Assembly (NCBI GenBank): GCA_016927855.1
Contig: JAFGLV010000174.1
Coordinates: 1 to 64,000 of the forward strand
Direction of reading: 5' to 3'
DNA from: Sedimentisphaerales bacterium
GTDB lineage: Bacteria; Planctomycetota; Phycisphaerae; Sedimentisphaerales; Anaerobacaceae
DNA length: 64,000 bases
Shown: piece after piece, positions 55,917 to 64,000 of the stretch
Layout of the letters: each line of letters opens with the position of its first letter
How positions within the stretch are numbered: the first letter of the stretch is position 1
Translations under genes and position numbers: made by a program
Notes under the pieces: generated by a model
Told to the model about the DNA's origin: nothing
The model's database searches: none
The model's input: only the letters and a program-made list of their open reading frames with translations

Positions 55917-58610
55917 ATGGCCTGCAAGTACCAAATCGGTATGGTAGTGATTGCCGCTCTTCTGGCGTTGTTCGCGACGCCCGCTCCGGCAAAGACCGTC
56001 GCGGTATGGGATTTCGCCGCAGGGCTGCACGGTTGGATCGGCAACCGGTTCGTCGAGGATCTGCGCGTCACGGACGAAGGTGTCAGCTTCGTCTCGACCG
56101 GCATCGATCCCTGGATCGAAGGGCCTGCGCTCGACATGACGGCAGACGAGCTTACGCGCGTTACCCTGACGATGACGTCAACCGCCAACGGCAGCGGCGA
56201 GCTGTTTTACGGCAGGCAGTTCCAGGCCGGCCGCTCGGTACGCTTCGTGGTGCAGAACGACGGGCAGTGGCATGAGTATGTTTTGATGATAACCGAGCCC
56301 CTTGAGACAGGCGCGCGCTTGCGACTCGACCCGGCCGCCGGTCCCGGTCGCATCGTCGTCAGGTCCATTCGCGTCGAGTCGCTGCCTCGCATCCAGCCGC
56401 CCACGCCGGTCAAGCCGAAAAGGCCGAACGTGACAGCAAGACAAGGCCTTTCCGTGAGCTCAGGTGGATTGGCGCTGGAACACTCGCGCACCACCTGGGG
56501 CGACTTCATGGTCAAAGTCGGCAACCACGAAATGGCGTCAGGCTACCAGGCGGAGCAGATCGGTCTGGTGCTTGATGGCAAGCCTAAATGGTTGCGCCTC
56601 GACGAAACCAGTGGAGACACCGTATCTTGCGTCTCGACGAGCGACGGCTCCATCCTGTGCACAGCGATCCTGACCGACAGCGAAAGCGGACGTTGGCGGG
56701 TCAGCCGGCGCTTCGCTGCCGGGCCGGCCACCGATACGATCACCATCGAAACGCAATTCACCGTCGACCGGGAGCGCGAGGTAGTGTACCTGCCCTGGCT
56801 GACGATCTTTCCAGGACTGGGCACCTTTGGGCAGCGCAAGACGCAGGCACTGTTTGCTGGTCTGGAGTACCTGGCTGACGAGCCGAGTAGCAGCACGGCC
56901 GATATCACCACGCCGGAGCACGTTCGGCGCGCGCCGGATCCGGTCAAGGCGACGTTGCCACTCATGGCGCTGGCTCACGAGGGCCGGTACATCGGGCTGA
57001 TCTGGGAGCCGTCGGACACAGTCGCGGCGTTGATCGACTCGCCTGACACGATCTACGGTTCCAACGCTCACGTAATGGCGCTGAACGGACCGGCGGTGGG
57101 GACCCTGCGGTTCGAAAACGATCTGGTGGCGCACACCCCGTTCAAACTGGCCGCGAATGAGACCTTCAGATCGCGCGTCACCCTCATCGGTGGCACCGGC
57201 GACACCGTGGTACCGGCCATCCGACAGTACGTCGCTCTCAAGGGACTGCCCGAGGTGCCGCAGTTCGAAGGCGGATTCGACGCGGCGGTGACGCTGCTCG
57301 CTCACGGCTGGCTCGATTCGGATATCAACGCAGACGGCTTATACCGACATGCGGTCTGGGGCAGCAGTTTCGGCCCCCAACCGGCGGCGGATGCACCCAT
57401 GTACATGGACTGGCTGGCGAGCCATACCTCAGATGCCGATCTGGCGGTCAAACTGGGTCAAGGGCGCGATCTGGCGCTGAGCAAGCTGCCGATGGGCCAG
57501 CCTTACCTGAGCAGCGTCTCGCACGTGCGGACTCCCGCGCCGCCACTTGTGTTCGGCCGGGTCGAGGCGTACGTCAGAGCCAGGCGCGCCGAAGCGACCG
57601 GATTGTTGAACCAGTTCGACGAAAACGGGATCAAGCGCTATCGCGCCGGCAACGTCGACTATGGCAAGACGCACTTTGCCGACCATGCCAACGGCCTGGC
57701 CGCGGCCGATGTCGCGCGCATTCTCGAAGCCGCGACCCTGAGCGCCGATCTGCAGTTGACCGAACAGGCGTTGACCTTGCTCGACAAGCAGACGGCGCTC
57801 TATGCCGATACGGTCCCGCGCGGCGCGCAGACCTGGGAAGTCCCGTTGCACACGCCGGATATCCTCGCGTCGGCGCACCTGGTCAAGGCCTACACGCTGG
57901 GCTTTCTTCTTTCGGGCAGGCCGGAGCATCTCGACCAGGCGCGCTACTGGGCGTGGACCGGCGTACCTTTCGTCTACCTCTACAATCCGACGACCGGGAC
58001 CATCGGGCCTTACGCGACCATTGCCGTGCTCGGCGCGACGAACTGGCAGGCGCCGGTCTGGTTCGGCCGGCCGGTGCAATGGTGCGGCCTGGTCTACGCC
58101 TCCGCGCTGCACTCGCTGAGCCGGTACGATCCGGGTGGACCCTGGCGGCAAATCGCCCAAGGGATCACCGCCACCGGCTTGCAGATGAGTTGGCCTGCGA
58201 CCGATGAGAAACGTCAGGGTCTGCTACCCGACATCTTTGAGCTGCGCGCTCAGTATCGCGACGGCCCGGCCATCATTCCGGGGACGGTCCAGGCGCACGT
58301 GCCGGGACTATTCGGGCAGGGTCGATTGTACGACGTCCGCCGACTGGGCGCGCGGAGCATCTTCGTCCATGCTCCCTGCACGATCCGCGACGTGCAGGAC
58401 GGTCCCGAATCAGCCACGTTCGTGGTCGAAGGCTGGCCCGGCCGCTCCTGTTACGTACTCGTCAGCGGCCTGACGAAAGAGCCCTCGGCGGTGACCGTCC
58501 AAGCGCCCGATGCCGCGCGCACAGAGGGACCCCAAACGCAATTTGACCCCGATCAGCGACTACTGGTTGTCTCGGTGACCGGAACCTCGACGATTGGGTT
58601 GCGTTACTAG
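55917..58610 (+). CDS. Large secreted protein, possibly carbohydrate-active, unknown family
   Basis: 897 residues from ATG 55917, with GGAGG upstream and a signal peptide (GMVVIAALLALFATPAPA). The first 170 residues look like a carbohydrate-binding or sandwich domain (KTVAVWDFAAGLHGWIGNR). The middle is a beta-supersandwich-like region (LPWLTIFPGLGTFGQRKTQA). Residues about 570-760 contain many helices with WAWTGVPFVYLYNP and FGRPVQWCGLVYASALHS, reminiscent of an alpha/alpha-toroid glycosidase or lyase. No catalytic motif can be named. It diverges from queG across a 70-bp gap. It is likely a secreted enzyme for polysaccharide breakdown. Confidence 0.7.
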   Translation: MACKYQIGMVVIAALLALFATPAPAKTVAVWDFAAGLHGWIGNRFVEDLRVTDEGVSFVSTGIDPWIEGPALDMTADELTRVTLTMTSTANGSGELFYGRQFQAGRSVRFVVQNDGQWHEYVLMITEPLETGARLRLDPAAGPGRIVVRSIRVESLPRIQPPTPVKPKRPNVTARQGLSVSSGGLALEHSRTTWGDFMVKVGNHEMASGYQAEQIGLVLDGKPKWLRLDETSGDTVSCVSTSDGSILCTAILTDSESGRWRVSRRFAAGPATDTITIETQFTVDREREVVYLPWLTIFPGLGTFGQRKTQALFAGLEYLADEPSSSTADITTPEHVRRAPDPVKATLPLMALAHEGRYIGLIWEPSDTVAALIDSPDTIYGSNAHVMALNGPAVGTLRFENDLVAHTPFKLAANETFRSRVTLIGGTGDTVVPAIRQYVALKGLPEVPQFEGGFDAAVTLLAHGWLDSDINADGLYRHAVWGSSFGPQPAADAPMYMDWLASHTSDADLAVKLGQGRDLALSKLPMGQPYLSSVSHVRTPAPPLVFGRVEAYVRARRAEATGLLNQFDENGIKRYRAGNVDYGKTHFADHANGLAAADVARILEAATLSADLQLTEQALTLLDKQTALYADTVPRGAQTWEVPLHTPDILASAHLVKAYTLGFLLSGRPEHLDQARYWAWTGVPFVYLYNPTTGTIGPYATIAVLGATNWQAPVWFGRPVQWCGLVYASALHSLSRYDPGGPWRQIAQGITATGLQMSWPATDEKRQGLLPDIFELRAQYRDGPAIIPGTVQAHVPGLFGQGRLYDVRRLGARSIFVHAPCTIRDVQDGPESATFVVEGWPGRSCYVLVSGLTKEPSAVTVQAPDAARTEGPQTQFDPDQRLLVVSVTGTSTIGLRY

Positions 58611-58840
58611 AGTCTGGGGGGTTTTCACCGGTGGGCGCGGAAAAGCGCGGCGAGCCCCTCCCTCACGACCAGTGCACCCAAGAAATGACCGCCGTCGTGA
58701 CTGTCTCTCGGCCGATGCATCCCTCAAGAGTCTTGCTCGGTTCTTTCGGGGATAATCCTCGACCATCATTGCCGCTTCGCGGCACGACAATTGGCGTCGT
58801 TGTTTCCTCGTCAATGAGAACTGCTGGAAAGGGGCTGTCT

Positions 58841-59743
58841 ATGGTGCGAAAGATCAAGAAAGTCCTCAGGAGCAAGCCCACCATCGAAGGGGCGGGCGTA
58901 CACCTGAAGCGCGCGTTCGGCTACGACCACGTTCCTCAATTGGACCCGTTCCTGCTGCTCGACGATTTTCGCTCCGAGAGCCCTGATAGGTACCTGGCCG
59001 GCTTCCCCTGGCATCCTCATCGGGGCATCGAGACGATCACCTACATGCTCGAAGGCTCCGTCGAGCACGGCGACAGCCTGGGCAATCGCGGCGTCATTTC
59101 GGTCGGCCAGGTGCAGTGGATGACCGCCGGCAGCGGCATCATTCACCAGGAAATGCCCAAGGGCGACCGCGCGGGCCGCATGGGCGGTTTCCAGCTCTGG
59201 GCTAACCTGCCGGCGTCCCAGAAGATGATGGACCCGCGCTACCGCGATATCAAGGAGACGATGATCCCGCACGTCACGACCGACAACGGCGCCGAAGTGA
59301 GAGTCATTTGTGGCAAAGTCGGCAAGGTCACAGGGCCCGTCACGGATGTGGTGATCGAGCCGGAGTACCTCGACGTATCCGTCCCGGCCGATGTCACTTT
59401 TCGTCATGCGGTTAAGGACAGTCACGCGGTCTTTGCGTACGTCATCGAGGGTGAAGCCTACTTCGACAAAGGCAGGGACTCGTACGCTTACGAGGTCGAG
59501 GGCGCGAACTATTTCGACTTCGACCGCGAGTGCCTGATCCATTCGGAAAGCCTGGTGATGTTCGACGAGGGCGACGAGGTGCACGTGACGACGAAGGACA
59601 AGCCGGTCAGGTTTCTCTTGATTTCCGGCCAGCCCCTTCACGAACCCGTCGCGTGGTATGGTCCCATCGTGATGAACACCCAGGAGGAGCTGAGAATGGC
59701 TTTCGAGGAATATCGCAACGGGACGTTCATCAAGCACAAGTAG
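58841..59743 (+). CDS. Pirin family protein
   Basis: 300 residues from ATG 58841, which has AAAGGGG upstream; an ATG at 58814 is less likely. Two cupin domains. The metal site in the first is FPWHPHRGIETITYMLEGSVEHGD (His at the WHPHRG step, quoted in parts) with GSGIIHQEMP. Bacterial pirins bind Fe and can have quercetinase activity or act as redox-responsive cofactors. Single gene; followed by a short direct/inverted repeat. Confidence 0.93.
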   Translation: MVRKIKKVLRSKPTIEGAGVHLKRAFGYDHVPQLDPFLLLDDFRSESPDRYLAGFPWHPHRGIETITYMLEGSVEHGDSLGNRGVISVGQVQWMTAGSGIIHQEMPKGDRAGRMGGFQLWANLPASQKMMDPRYRDIKETMIPHVTTDNGAEVRVICGKVGKVTGPVTDVVIEPEYLDVSVPADVTFRHAVKDSHAVFAYVIEGEAYFDKGRDSYAYEVEGANYFDFDRECLIHSESLVMFDEGDEVHVTTKDKPVRFLLISGQPLHEPVAWYGPIVMNTQEELRMAFEEYRNGTFIKHK

Positions 59744-59749
59744 GCACCC

Positions 59750-59810
59750 GTGAAGCGTGAAGGGTGAAGCGTAGGGTTTTGGCACGCTTCACGAGATACG
59801 CTTCACGCGG
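59750..59810. repeat. Short clustered repeat GTGAAGCGT / ACGCTTCAC
   Basis: CGTGAAGCGT, TGAAGCGT and their inverse ACGCTTCACG repeated four times within about 60 bases after the pirin gene. Could work as a terminator or be a degenerate palindromic repeat. Confidence 0.6.
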
Positions 59811-59897
59811 TATGGTTCGCGCGCCGTCGGACAGACGTCGAAGACGTACGCAATTCAATGAGACGCAGCGGCCGAGGCCACGTAGTGACCGCCTCCA

Positions 59898-62393
59898 TTA
59901 TTCAATGGCCTGGATCTCTTCGCGCGTGTGGAAGCTACCACGCGGGTCCTTTTCGACGCGGTAAACGGCCCGGTACATCCGCCCGGACGGCAGACGCGGG
60001 CTCTGGAGGACCCAACGACCTTGCTCGGGATCGCAATCGACTAGCGCGTAGGAAGTCACCACCTGGTTCGGATCGACACCGGGCATGATGAACCAATGTC
60101 GGATGATCTCTGTGTCACTGCCCCGGACGTGGTTTATCCGCCATGAGCCGCCCTCGGTGGCCCAACGAGCCAATGCCTCCGGGTTGGCTGGAAGGGCGTC
60201 GTGCTTCTGGCAGTACATGTTGAGCACCGCAGGGATGTAGCCGTGCAGACGGGCGTACACGACACGATCGGCGCGCTCCGCCAGCGACAGACGCCTTTCC
60301 TGGTCAAATCGGGTCAGGTAGGGAGCAAAGTCCAGTTCTGACAAGGCCAACGCCTCCCACGCCTGACCGCCGGTCACCTCGTCCACGAAGGCGCTGAAGG
60401 TCTGGCTGATTTGCTGCCACGTGGTTTGGGCACGCTCAACCTCTTGCATGTCCTCCGCATGCCGCGCTGCGTCAAGGGCTTCTCCCACAACGAACAATCG
60501 CGCGGCGAATTGACGGCCTGCTTCGGCCATATCCTCCGGCAGCTCGCGCCTTGTGGCCGAAACGTCTCGTACCGCGGCGCGACCGTCCACAATGTCCACG
60601 ATTCGCACCACAGCCTCGTTCTGCGGGGCGCGCGTGTCGCCCGTGAGGGCCAGAGAAGTGCCAGCATCCAGCCAGACGATGGGCGATATGGGCCCCTCGC
60701 AAACCGGCTGGTCGTTGCCCGTCTCGGTGTGGAGCAAATGAAACATCTGCTCCTTCCCGCGGAGCTCCCAATACGCCACGAAGGAGCCGTCCGGGCTGAA
60801 CATGGGCAGCACCGCGCCTGCGTCCGTGAGGGAGGTGACCTGTCGGGCGGGGCCGCTCGGCAGGGACGCCCGGTACAGATTCCCGGTGGACGGCACGCCT
60901 TGATACCAGCGACCGCCGCGGGCTAAACCCGAGCTGTAGACGATCTCCTGACCCTCCGGTGCGAACACGGCACCAGCGCCGTGGAGGCCGGTCTCGACCA
61001 CCTCGCCAGCCAGGGTGTCCACCAGGACCAGCCAGTGGTCGGTCACATAGCCCTCGCTCTTGGATACGACCAGCCAGCGGGAGTCGGGCGACCAGTTGGG
61101 ACACGTCTTGATCGCCCCGTCCAGCATCCGAGCCACCTGGGCCGATTCGATGTCGATCACGAACAGGCCGAATTCGGGCTGCGGTCCCGCTTGCCGGCTT
61201 CCAACAAAAGCGAGCTTACGTCGGTCCGGCGACATCGACAGGTACAGGGGATCGCAATCCTCCATGTGGGGGGCGTGCGTCTTTGCGCCGGTCTTAAGGT
61301 TCACCAGGAAGACTTGATCTTCGGCAAGGGGTCGGCCCGCGCTGCCGATCCCGCCGCCGACGTGCGTGTGGATCAGACTGCCCACGCCGATCAGGGCCAG
61401 GTCCCCGTCGACGCGCAGGATGACCCTCGCCCACGAGCCGACAAAGTCCGTGACATGTCGAGGCTCGCCGTCTTGACCATCCATCGCCCAGAGGGAGTGA
61501 AGCATCGACGGAACCACCGGCAGCAAATACAGGATGGTCGGTCCACCCCGGCTGCCCGGTTCACCCAGCCATTGTCGTGTGTACTCCGTGTTGGGCACGG
61601 CAGCCACCGTGGCCGTATCTGGGCCCACTACGCTGCGTTGAGTGGCATGGATGGTCTGCGGCCCGTTCCCTCCGCAGACCTGTACCGTCCCTGACAGCAC
61701 CGTCAGTACGGTAAACGCCTTCTGTACAATCTCTTTCGTGGACATGGTTGGTGCCTCCGCTGGGTTTGGATGGGGAAATGCCTGACAGTTGAATTGCGTC
61801 CCGAGGACGTTCAGCAGGGCCGTCGGGGTCTCCACGGCAAAGAGCTGGCCGGGGCTCGCAGTGATATTGGCGCGCAGCTCGCCTCGCAGCAGCCGCAGGG
61901 TGGGCTTCGCCTCGGATCGAAGACTGCCGCATTCGATCTGCGTCCCCTGGCAGAGCCATACCTCGCTCTGGTCGTGCAGGCGGATCCGGGCGCCCCCCGC
62001 AGGTCCGACAGACAGAGTGTCTCCGGTGTGTATGGATTCGCCCGAAGCCAGGGCGCGCTCGCGGCCCTGCGGGTCCGTGCCGGCACAACGGCCCCGTGCA
62101 ATTTCCACCCATCCGAAGACGGGCAGGACCGTCGGTTGGTGACGTTCGACTTTCTGGGGCTGCGGCAAGCCCGGTCTGAGTATGAGCACCAGCGCGACAA
62201 CGGCCGCCGCTGATGCACCGGCCGCCAACCACCACAGTCGGCGGTCTCGCCTTCCGACCTCTCGGCGCTTGTCGGCGTGGTCTTCTTCGCCTCCCAGAGA
62301 GGCCTCGATGTTCTGCCAGATGGCGCGTCGACGGGTGCGGTCCATCTGAGGCGGCTTGGGGGCCCGCTTGAGAAAGGCTTCAATGTCATTCAT
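59898..62393 (-). CDS. FecR-domain / PD40 propeller membrane partner of ECF locus 5
   Basis: 831 residues from ATG 62393. A cytoplasmic N-terminus (IEAFLKRAPKPPQMDRTRRR), one TM segment (WWLAAGASAAAVVALVLIL), a FecR-type domain (ASGESIHTGDTLSVGPAGGA, LLRGELRANITAS, TALLNVLGTQFNC), then several PD40/TolB-like propeller blades (LYLSMSPDRRKLAFVGSRQA; CPNWSPDSRWLVVSKSEG). The last 200 residues are helical. FecR proteins relay an outer signal to an ECF factor, so this is a sensor with a propeller as periplasmic input. It overlaps the sigma stop by four bases (ATGA). Confidence 0.88.
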   Translation of the reverse strand: MNDIEAFLKRAPKPPQMDRTRRRAIWQNIEASLGGEEDHADKRREVGRRDRRLWWLAAGASAAAVVALVLILRPGLPQPQKVERHQPTVLPVFGWVEIARGRCAGTDPQGRERALASGESIHTGDTLSVGPAGGARIRLHDQSEVWLCQGTQIECGSLRSEAKPTLRLLRGELRANITASPGQLFAVETPTALLNVLGTQFNCQAFPHPNPAEAPTMSTKEIVQKAFTVLTVLSGTVQVCGGNGPQTIHATQRSVVGPDTATVAAVPNTEYTRQWLGEPGSRGGPTILYLLPVVPSMLHSLWAMDGQDGEPRHVTDFVGSWARVILRVDGDLALIGVGSLIHTHVGGGIGSAGRPLAEDQVFLVNLKTGAKTHAPHMEDCDPLYLSMSPDRRKLAFVGSRQAGPQPEFGLFVIDIESAQVARMLDGAIKTCPNWSPDSRWLVVSKSEGYVTDHWLVLVDTLAGEVVETGLHGAGAVFAPEGQEIVYSSGLARGGRWYQGVPSTGNLYRASLPSGPARQVTSLTDAGAVLPMFSPDGSFVAYWELRGKEQMFHLLHTETGNDQPVCEGPISPIVWLDAGTSLALTGDTRAPQNEAVVRIVDIVDGRAAVRDVSATRRELPEDMAEAGRQFAARLFVVGEALDAARHAEDMQEVERAQTTWQQISQTFSAFVDEVTGGQAWEALALSELDFAPYLTRFDQERRLSLAERADRVVYARLHGYIPAVLNMYCQKHDALPANPEALARWATEGGSWRINHVRGSDTEIIRHWFIMPGVDPNQVVTSYALVDCDPEQGRWVLQSPRLPSGRMYRAVYRVEKDPRGSFHTREEIQAIE

Positions 62394-62956
62394 TCGTTTG
62401 CTGCCCATGACTGCATCCTGTCGGCATCCGGCGGTTCCTCTGTATCAGCGATGCGCGTGTAGGCCTTGCGAAACGCGGCCCGCGCCCGGGTCAGCACCGA
62501 CTCCGTGGCCTTAGCCGTCAGGGCCAGTCGTTCGGAGATCGCCTGGACGGTCAGACCTTCACAATACTTCAGCCGCAGCGCCAGCTCCCATTGCGGCCTC
62601 AAAGAGGACAAGGCGACCCCGATCATGAGCTCTTGCTCTTCGGAAATGATCCTGTCATCGACGGCACGAGCGGAGTCCACTGTCTCGGACATACCGTGGC
62701 CTCTTCCAGGCCCCACCGCCTGCGACAGAACGACCCGGTCGCTCCGTCGGCGAGCGGCCCGCCCGCGCCGGGCCAGAATCCGCAGTGCAATTCCTTTGAG
62801 CCAGGCCAGCAGGCCGGCGATGTCTCCCTGATACCCGTGAATGCTCTCCAGAGCTCGCTGGAACACCTCTTGGGTGATATCCTCAGCGACGTCCGCCCGG
62901 GCCCGGCAGCGGTAGTATGCATAACGGTAGACCTCATCCACGAGCGTCTCGTACAT
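62390..62956 (-). CDS. ECF sigma factor, locus 5
   Basis: 188 residues from ATG 62956 (MYETLVDEVYRYAYYRCRAR), the usual start of region 2; an open frame continues to 63133 with weak support. Region 2: VAEDITQEVFQRALESIHGY; region 4: LRPQWELALRLKYCEGLTVQ with AISERLALTAKATESVLTRA. The linker is long. It is coupled to the FecR/propeller gene. About 300 bases upstream contain a small gene on the other strand and no clear promoter. Confidence 0.88.
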   Translation of the reverse strand: MYETLVDEVYRYAYYRCRARADVAEDITQEVFQRALESIHGYQGDIAGLLAWLKGIALRILARRGRAARRRSDRVVLSQAVGPGRGHGMSETVDSARAVDDRIISEEQELMIGVALSSLRPQWELALRLKYCEGLTVQAISERLALTAKATESVLTRARAAFRKAYTRIADTEEPPDADRMQSWAANE

Positions 62957-63258
62957 GCAACGCCATCCCTCACGCTCTCGGCGCTTAAGCGCGCCGATAC
63001 TGAAACCACGTTCCGGCAAATTCGGTCCTCCGCTCTTCTGCCAGCCTTCTACGCTTGAAGGCTTCTCTTTTCCTTTTGCCCCAAGGGCCCTGAATCCTTC
63101 CAAGAATCCCGCATTTTCCCAGATATTGTACACCCAGAGGGGAAGTGGGTTCCAGGGACCGCCTAATCGCCGTCTGAAAAGACTGCCTCGAAGTGCAGGT
63201 CTCTTACCCGCATGGCAGCGCCGACCGCGCCCGCGCCGTTATCCCCGGCGCCGCCGAC

Positions 63259-63426
63259 ATGCCCCAGACCGACTTGACCGAAGAGATCGTCCAGTTGTAT
63301 GCAGAAGTCGAGCAATCCCTCCAGAATGCAGCCGCGGCCGGACAGAGACCTCAGACGGCTGTGGACAAGATGAAGGTCGCTCGGCTGGAAGCAGAGATCG
63401 ACCTGCTGCGCGAGCAACTCGATTAG
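63259..63426 (+). CDS. Small helical protein, uncertain
   Basis: 55 residues from ATG 63259 (MPQTDLTEEIVQLYAEVEQS), or 77 from 63193. Amphipathic, with a C-terminal heptad pattern (KMKVARLEAEIDLLREQLD). Codon choice looks coding but nothing recognisable and no ribosome site is clear. It lies between the sigma locus 5 and the MacB permease. Could be a small coiled-coil protein or spurious. Confidence 0.4.
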   Translation: MPQTDLTEEIVQLYAEVEQSLQNAAAAGQRPQTAVDKMKVARLEAEIDLLREQLD

Positions 63427-63580
63427 TACGTGGTCGTGAGGACGCGCGGCGATCCTCTGCGCGCGGCGACGAGCTTGTGGCTGACCGCGATAGGATCGGG
63501 AGGCAACGAAGCGGCGTGCGGTGCACACCCTACCGCCACTTCCAGCCCGCCCCGTTGTCATCGTGATCTCGCAGGCAGCG

Positions 63581-64000
63581 TCATTCGTGGCGCAGCGCCT
63601 CGATGGGATCGAGGCGGGCCGCCTTGAGGGCGGGGAAGTAGCCGAAGACCACGCCCACCGCGGCCGAGAACAAGAAGGCAATGACCGCGATGCCCGGATC
63701 GAACACGAAGGGAATCCGTAGAACGCTCTTGAGGCCGAACGAAGCCCCCAGGCCCAGCAGGATGCCGAACAGGCCGCCCAGAGACGACAGCGCCACCGCC
63801 TCGACCAGGAACTGCAGAAGCACCTCACGCTCCAGGGCCCCGATGGCCAGCCGGGTGCCAATCTCGCGCGTCCGCTCGGTGACGGAGACGAGCATGATGT
63901 TCATGATGCCGATCCCACCGACCACCAGACTGACGGCTGCAACGGCGCCGAGCAGGCCCGTGAGCACCTGCGTTGTGCCGGTGAGCATTGTGCTGATTTC
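63581..64000 (-). CDS. MacB/FtsX-type ABC transporter permease (N-terminal part outside window)
   Basis: 140 residues of the C-terminal end. Helices of the FtsX permease: [20 protein letters not shown], then [20 protein letters not shown] with the conserved E-R-x-x-E-I-G step, [20 protein letters not shown], and [20 protein letters not shown] at the C-terminus. MacB-like transporters export peptides, lipoproteins or toxins. The frame runs off the right edge; the partner ATPase and fusion protein would lie beyond it. Confidence 0.88.
   Translation of the reverse strand, partial: EISTMLTGTTQVLTGLLGAVAAVSLVVGGIGIMNIMLVSVTERTREIGTRLAIGALEREVLLQFLVEAVALSSLGGLFGILLGLGASFGLKSVLRIPFVFDPGIAVIAFLFSAAVGVVFGYFPALKAARLDPIEALRHE

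Noticed and set aside
1-64000. CRISPR arrays, tRNA or rRNA genes and insertion sequences
   Set aside because: I looked for regularly spaced direct repeats, cloverleaf-like segments and transposase motifs and saw none; the many repeats here are palindromes, not spaced direct repeats. A tRNA-scan would be needed to exclude a tRNA with certainty.

Overview
The window reads as a chromosomal segment of an uncultured planctomycete, most likely of the Phycisphaerae/Sedimentisphaerales type. The reasons are high G+C, secreted proteins built from dockerin-like loops plus LamG, a PEP-CTERM protein, a Tat-exported sulfatase, GH2 and beta-helix carbohydrate enzymes, and five ECF sigma loci each coupled to a different membrane partner. 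This placement is inference; there is no rRNA gene in the window. I saw no tRNA gene, CRISPR array, insertion sequence or integrase.

Layout. 1-3445: sulfatase (cut by the left edge) and a penicillin-acylase-type lipoprotein. 4100-6313: A+T-richer OLD-family nuclease plus KTSC protein. 6604-9789: housekeeping genes (DUF2283, rsmI, rsmE, a pseudouridine synthase, efp behind a structured leader). 9840-11759: an A+T-richer overlapping pair (DUF1828/1829 and a partner) and a terminase-small-subunit-like HTH protein. 11977-18884: envelope and stress block (barrel lipoprotein, Hsp20 remnant, PAP2 phosphatase, SDR, an unusual signal peptidase I, FAD reductase, flavin-like protein, hydrolase, phosphoribosyltransferase). 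19109-20215: two tandem Cys-rich mini-proteins, the first behind a strong promoter and a leader of about 250 nt. 20521-28214: ECF locus 1, SYLF lipoprotein, a Thr/Glu-rich secreted protein, then a duplicated family of propeller-dockerin-LamG proteins with one remnant, one frameshifted copy and one intact copy. 28252-31300: NifU-like gene and an HTH / ABC-ATPase / GNAT / ParB-like operon. 31565-39683: DUF2339, DUF4186, PfkB kinase, SDR, GH2, dtd. 39786-42809: ECF locus 2 with a secretin-domain protein, and a PEP-CTERM protein. 43236-46507: PP-loop ATPase coupled to a beta-helix protein. 46581-48742: ECF locus 3. 48957-54555: sugar transporter, DUF481 porin, MscS channel, ECF locus 4. 54857-59743: queG, a large secreted protein, pirin. 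59898-62956: ECF locus 5. 63581-64000: MacB-type permease, cut by the right edge.

How the parts fit. The recurring theme is extracytoplasmic sensing and polysaccharide breakdown: sigma factors translationally coupled to TM or secretin-like partners, secreted LamG, Kelch and PD40 proteins, sulfatase, GH2 and a fucose-type permease. The intergenic spaces are full of palindromic repeats of several families. One family (core with GTAGGGGC ends) occurs five times. It has donated stop codons to neighbouring genes and in one case lies in frame inside queG.

The best candidates for undescribed biology are: the split COG2401-like ABC/GNAT operon with a ParB-like nuclease; the paired Cys-rich mini-proteins with structured leader RNA; the palindromic element that inserts into coding sequence; and the DUF1828/1829 pair.
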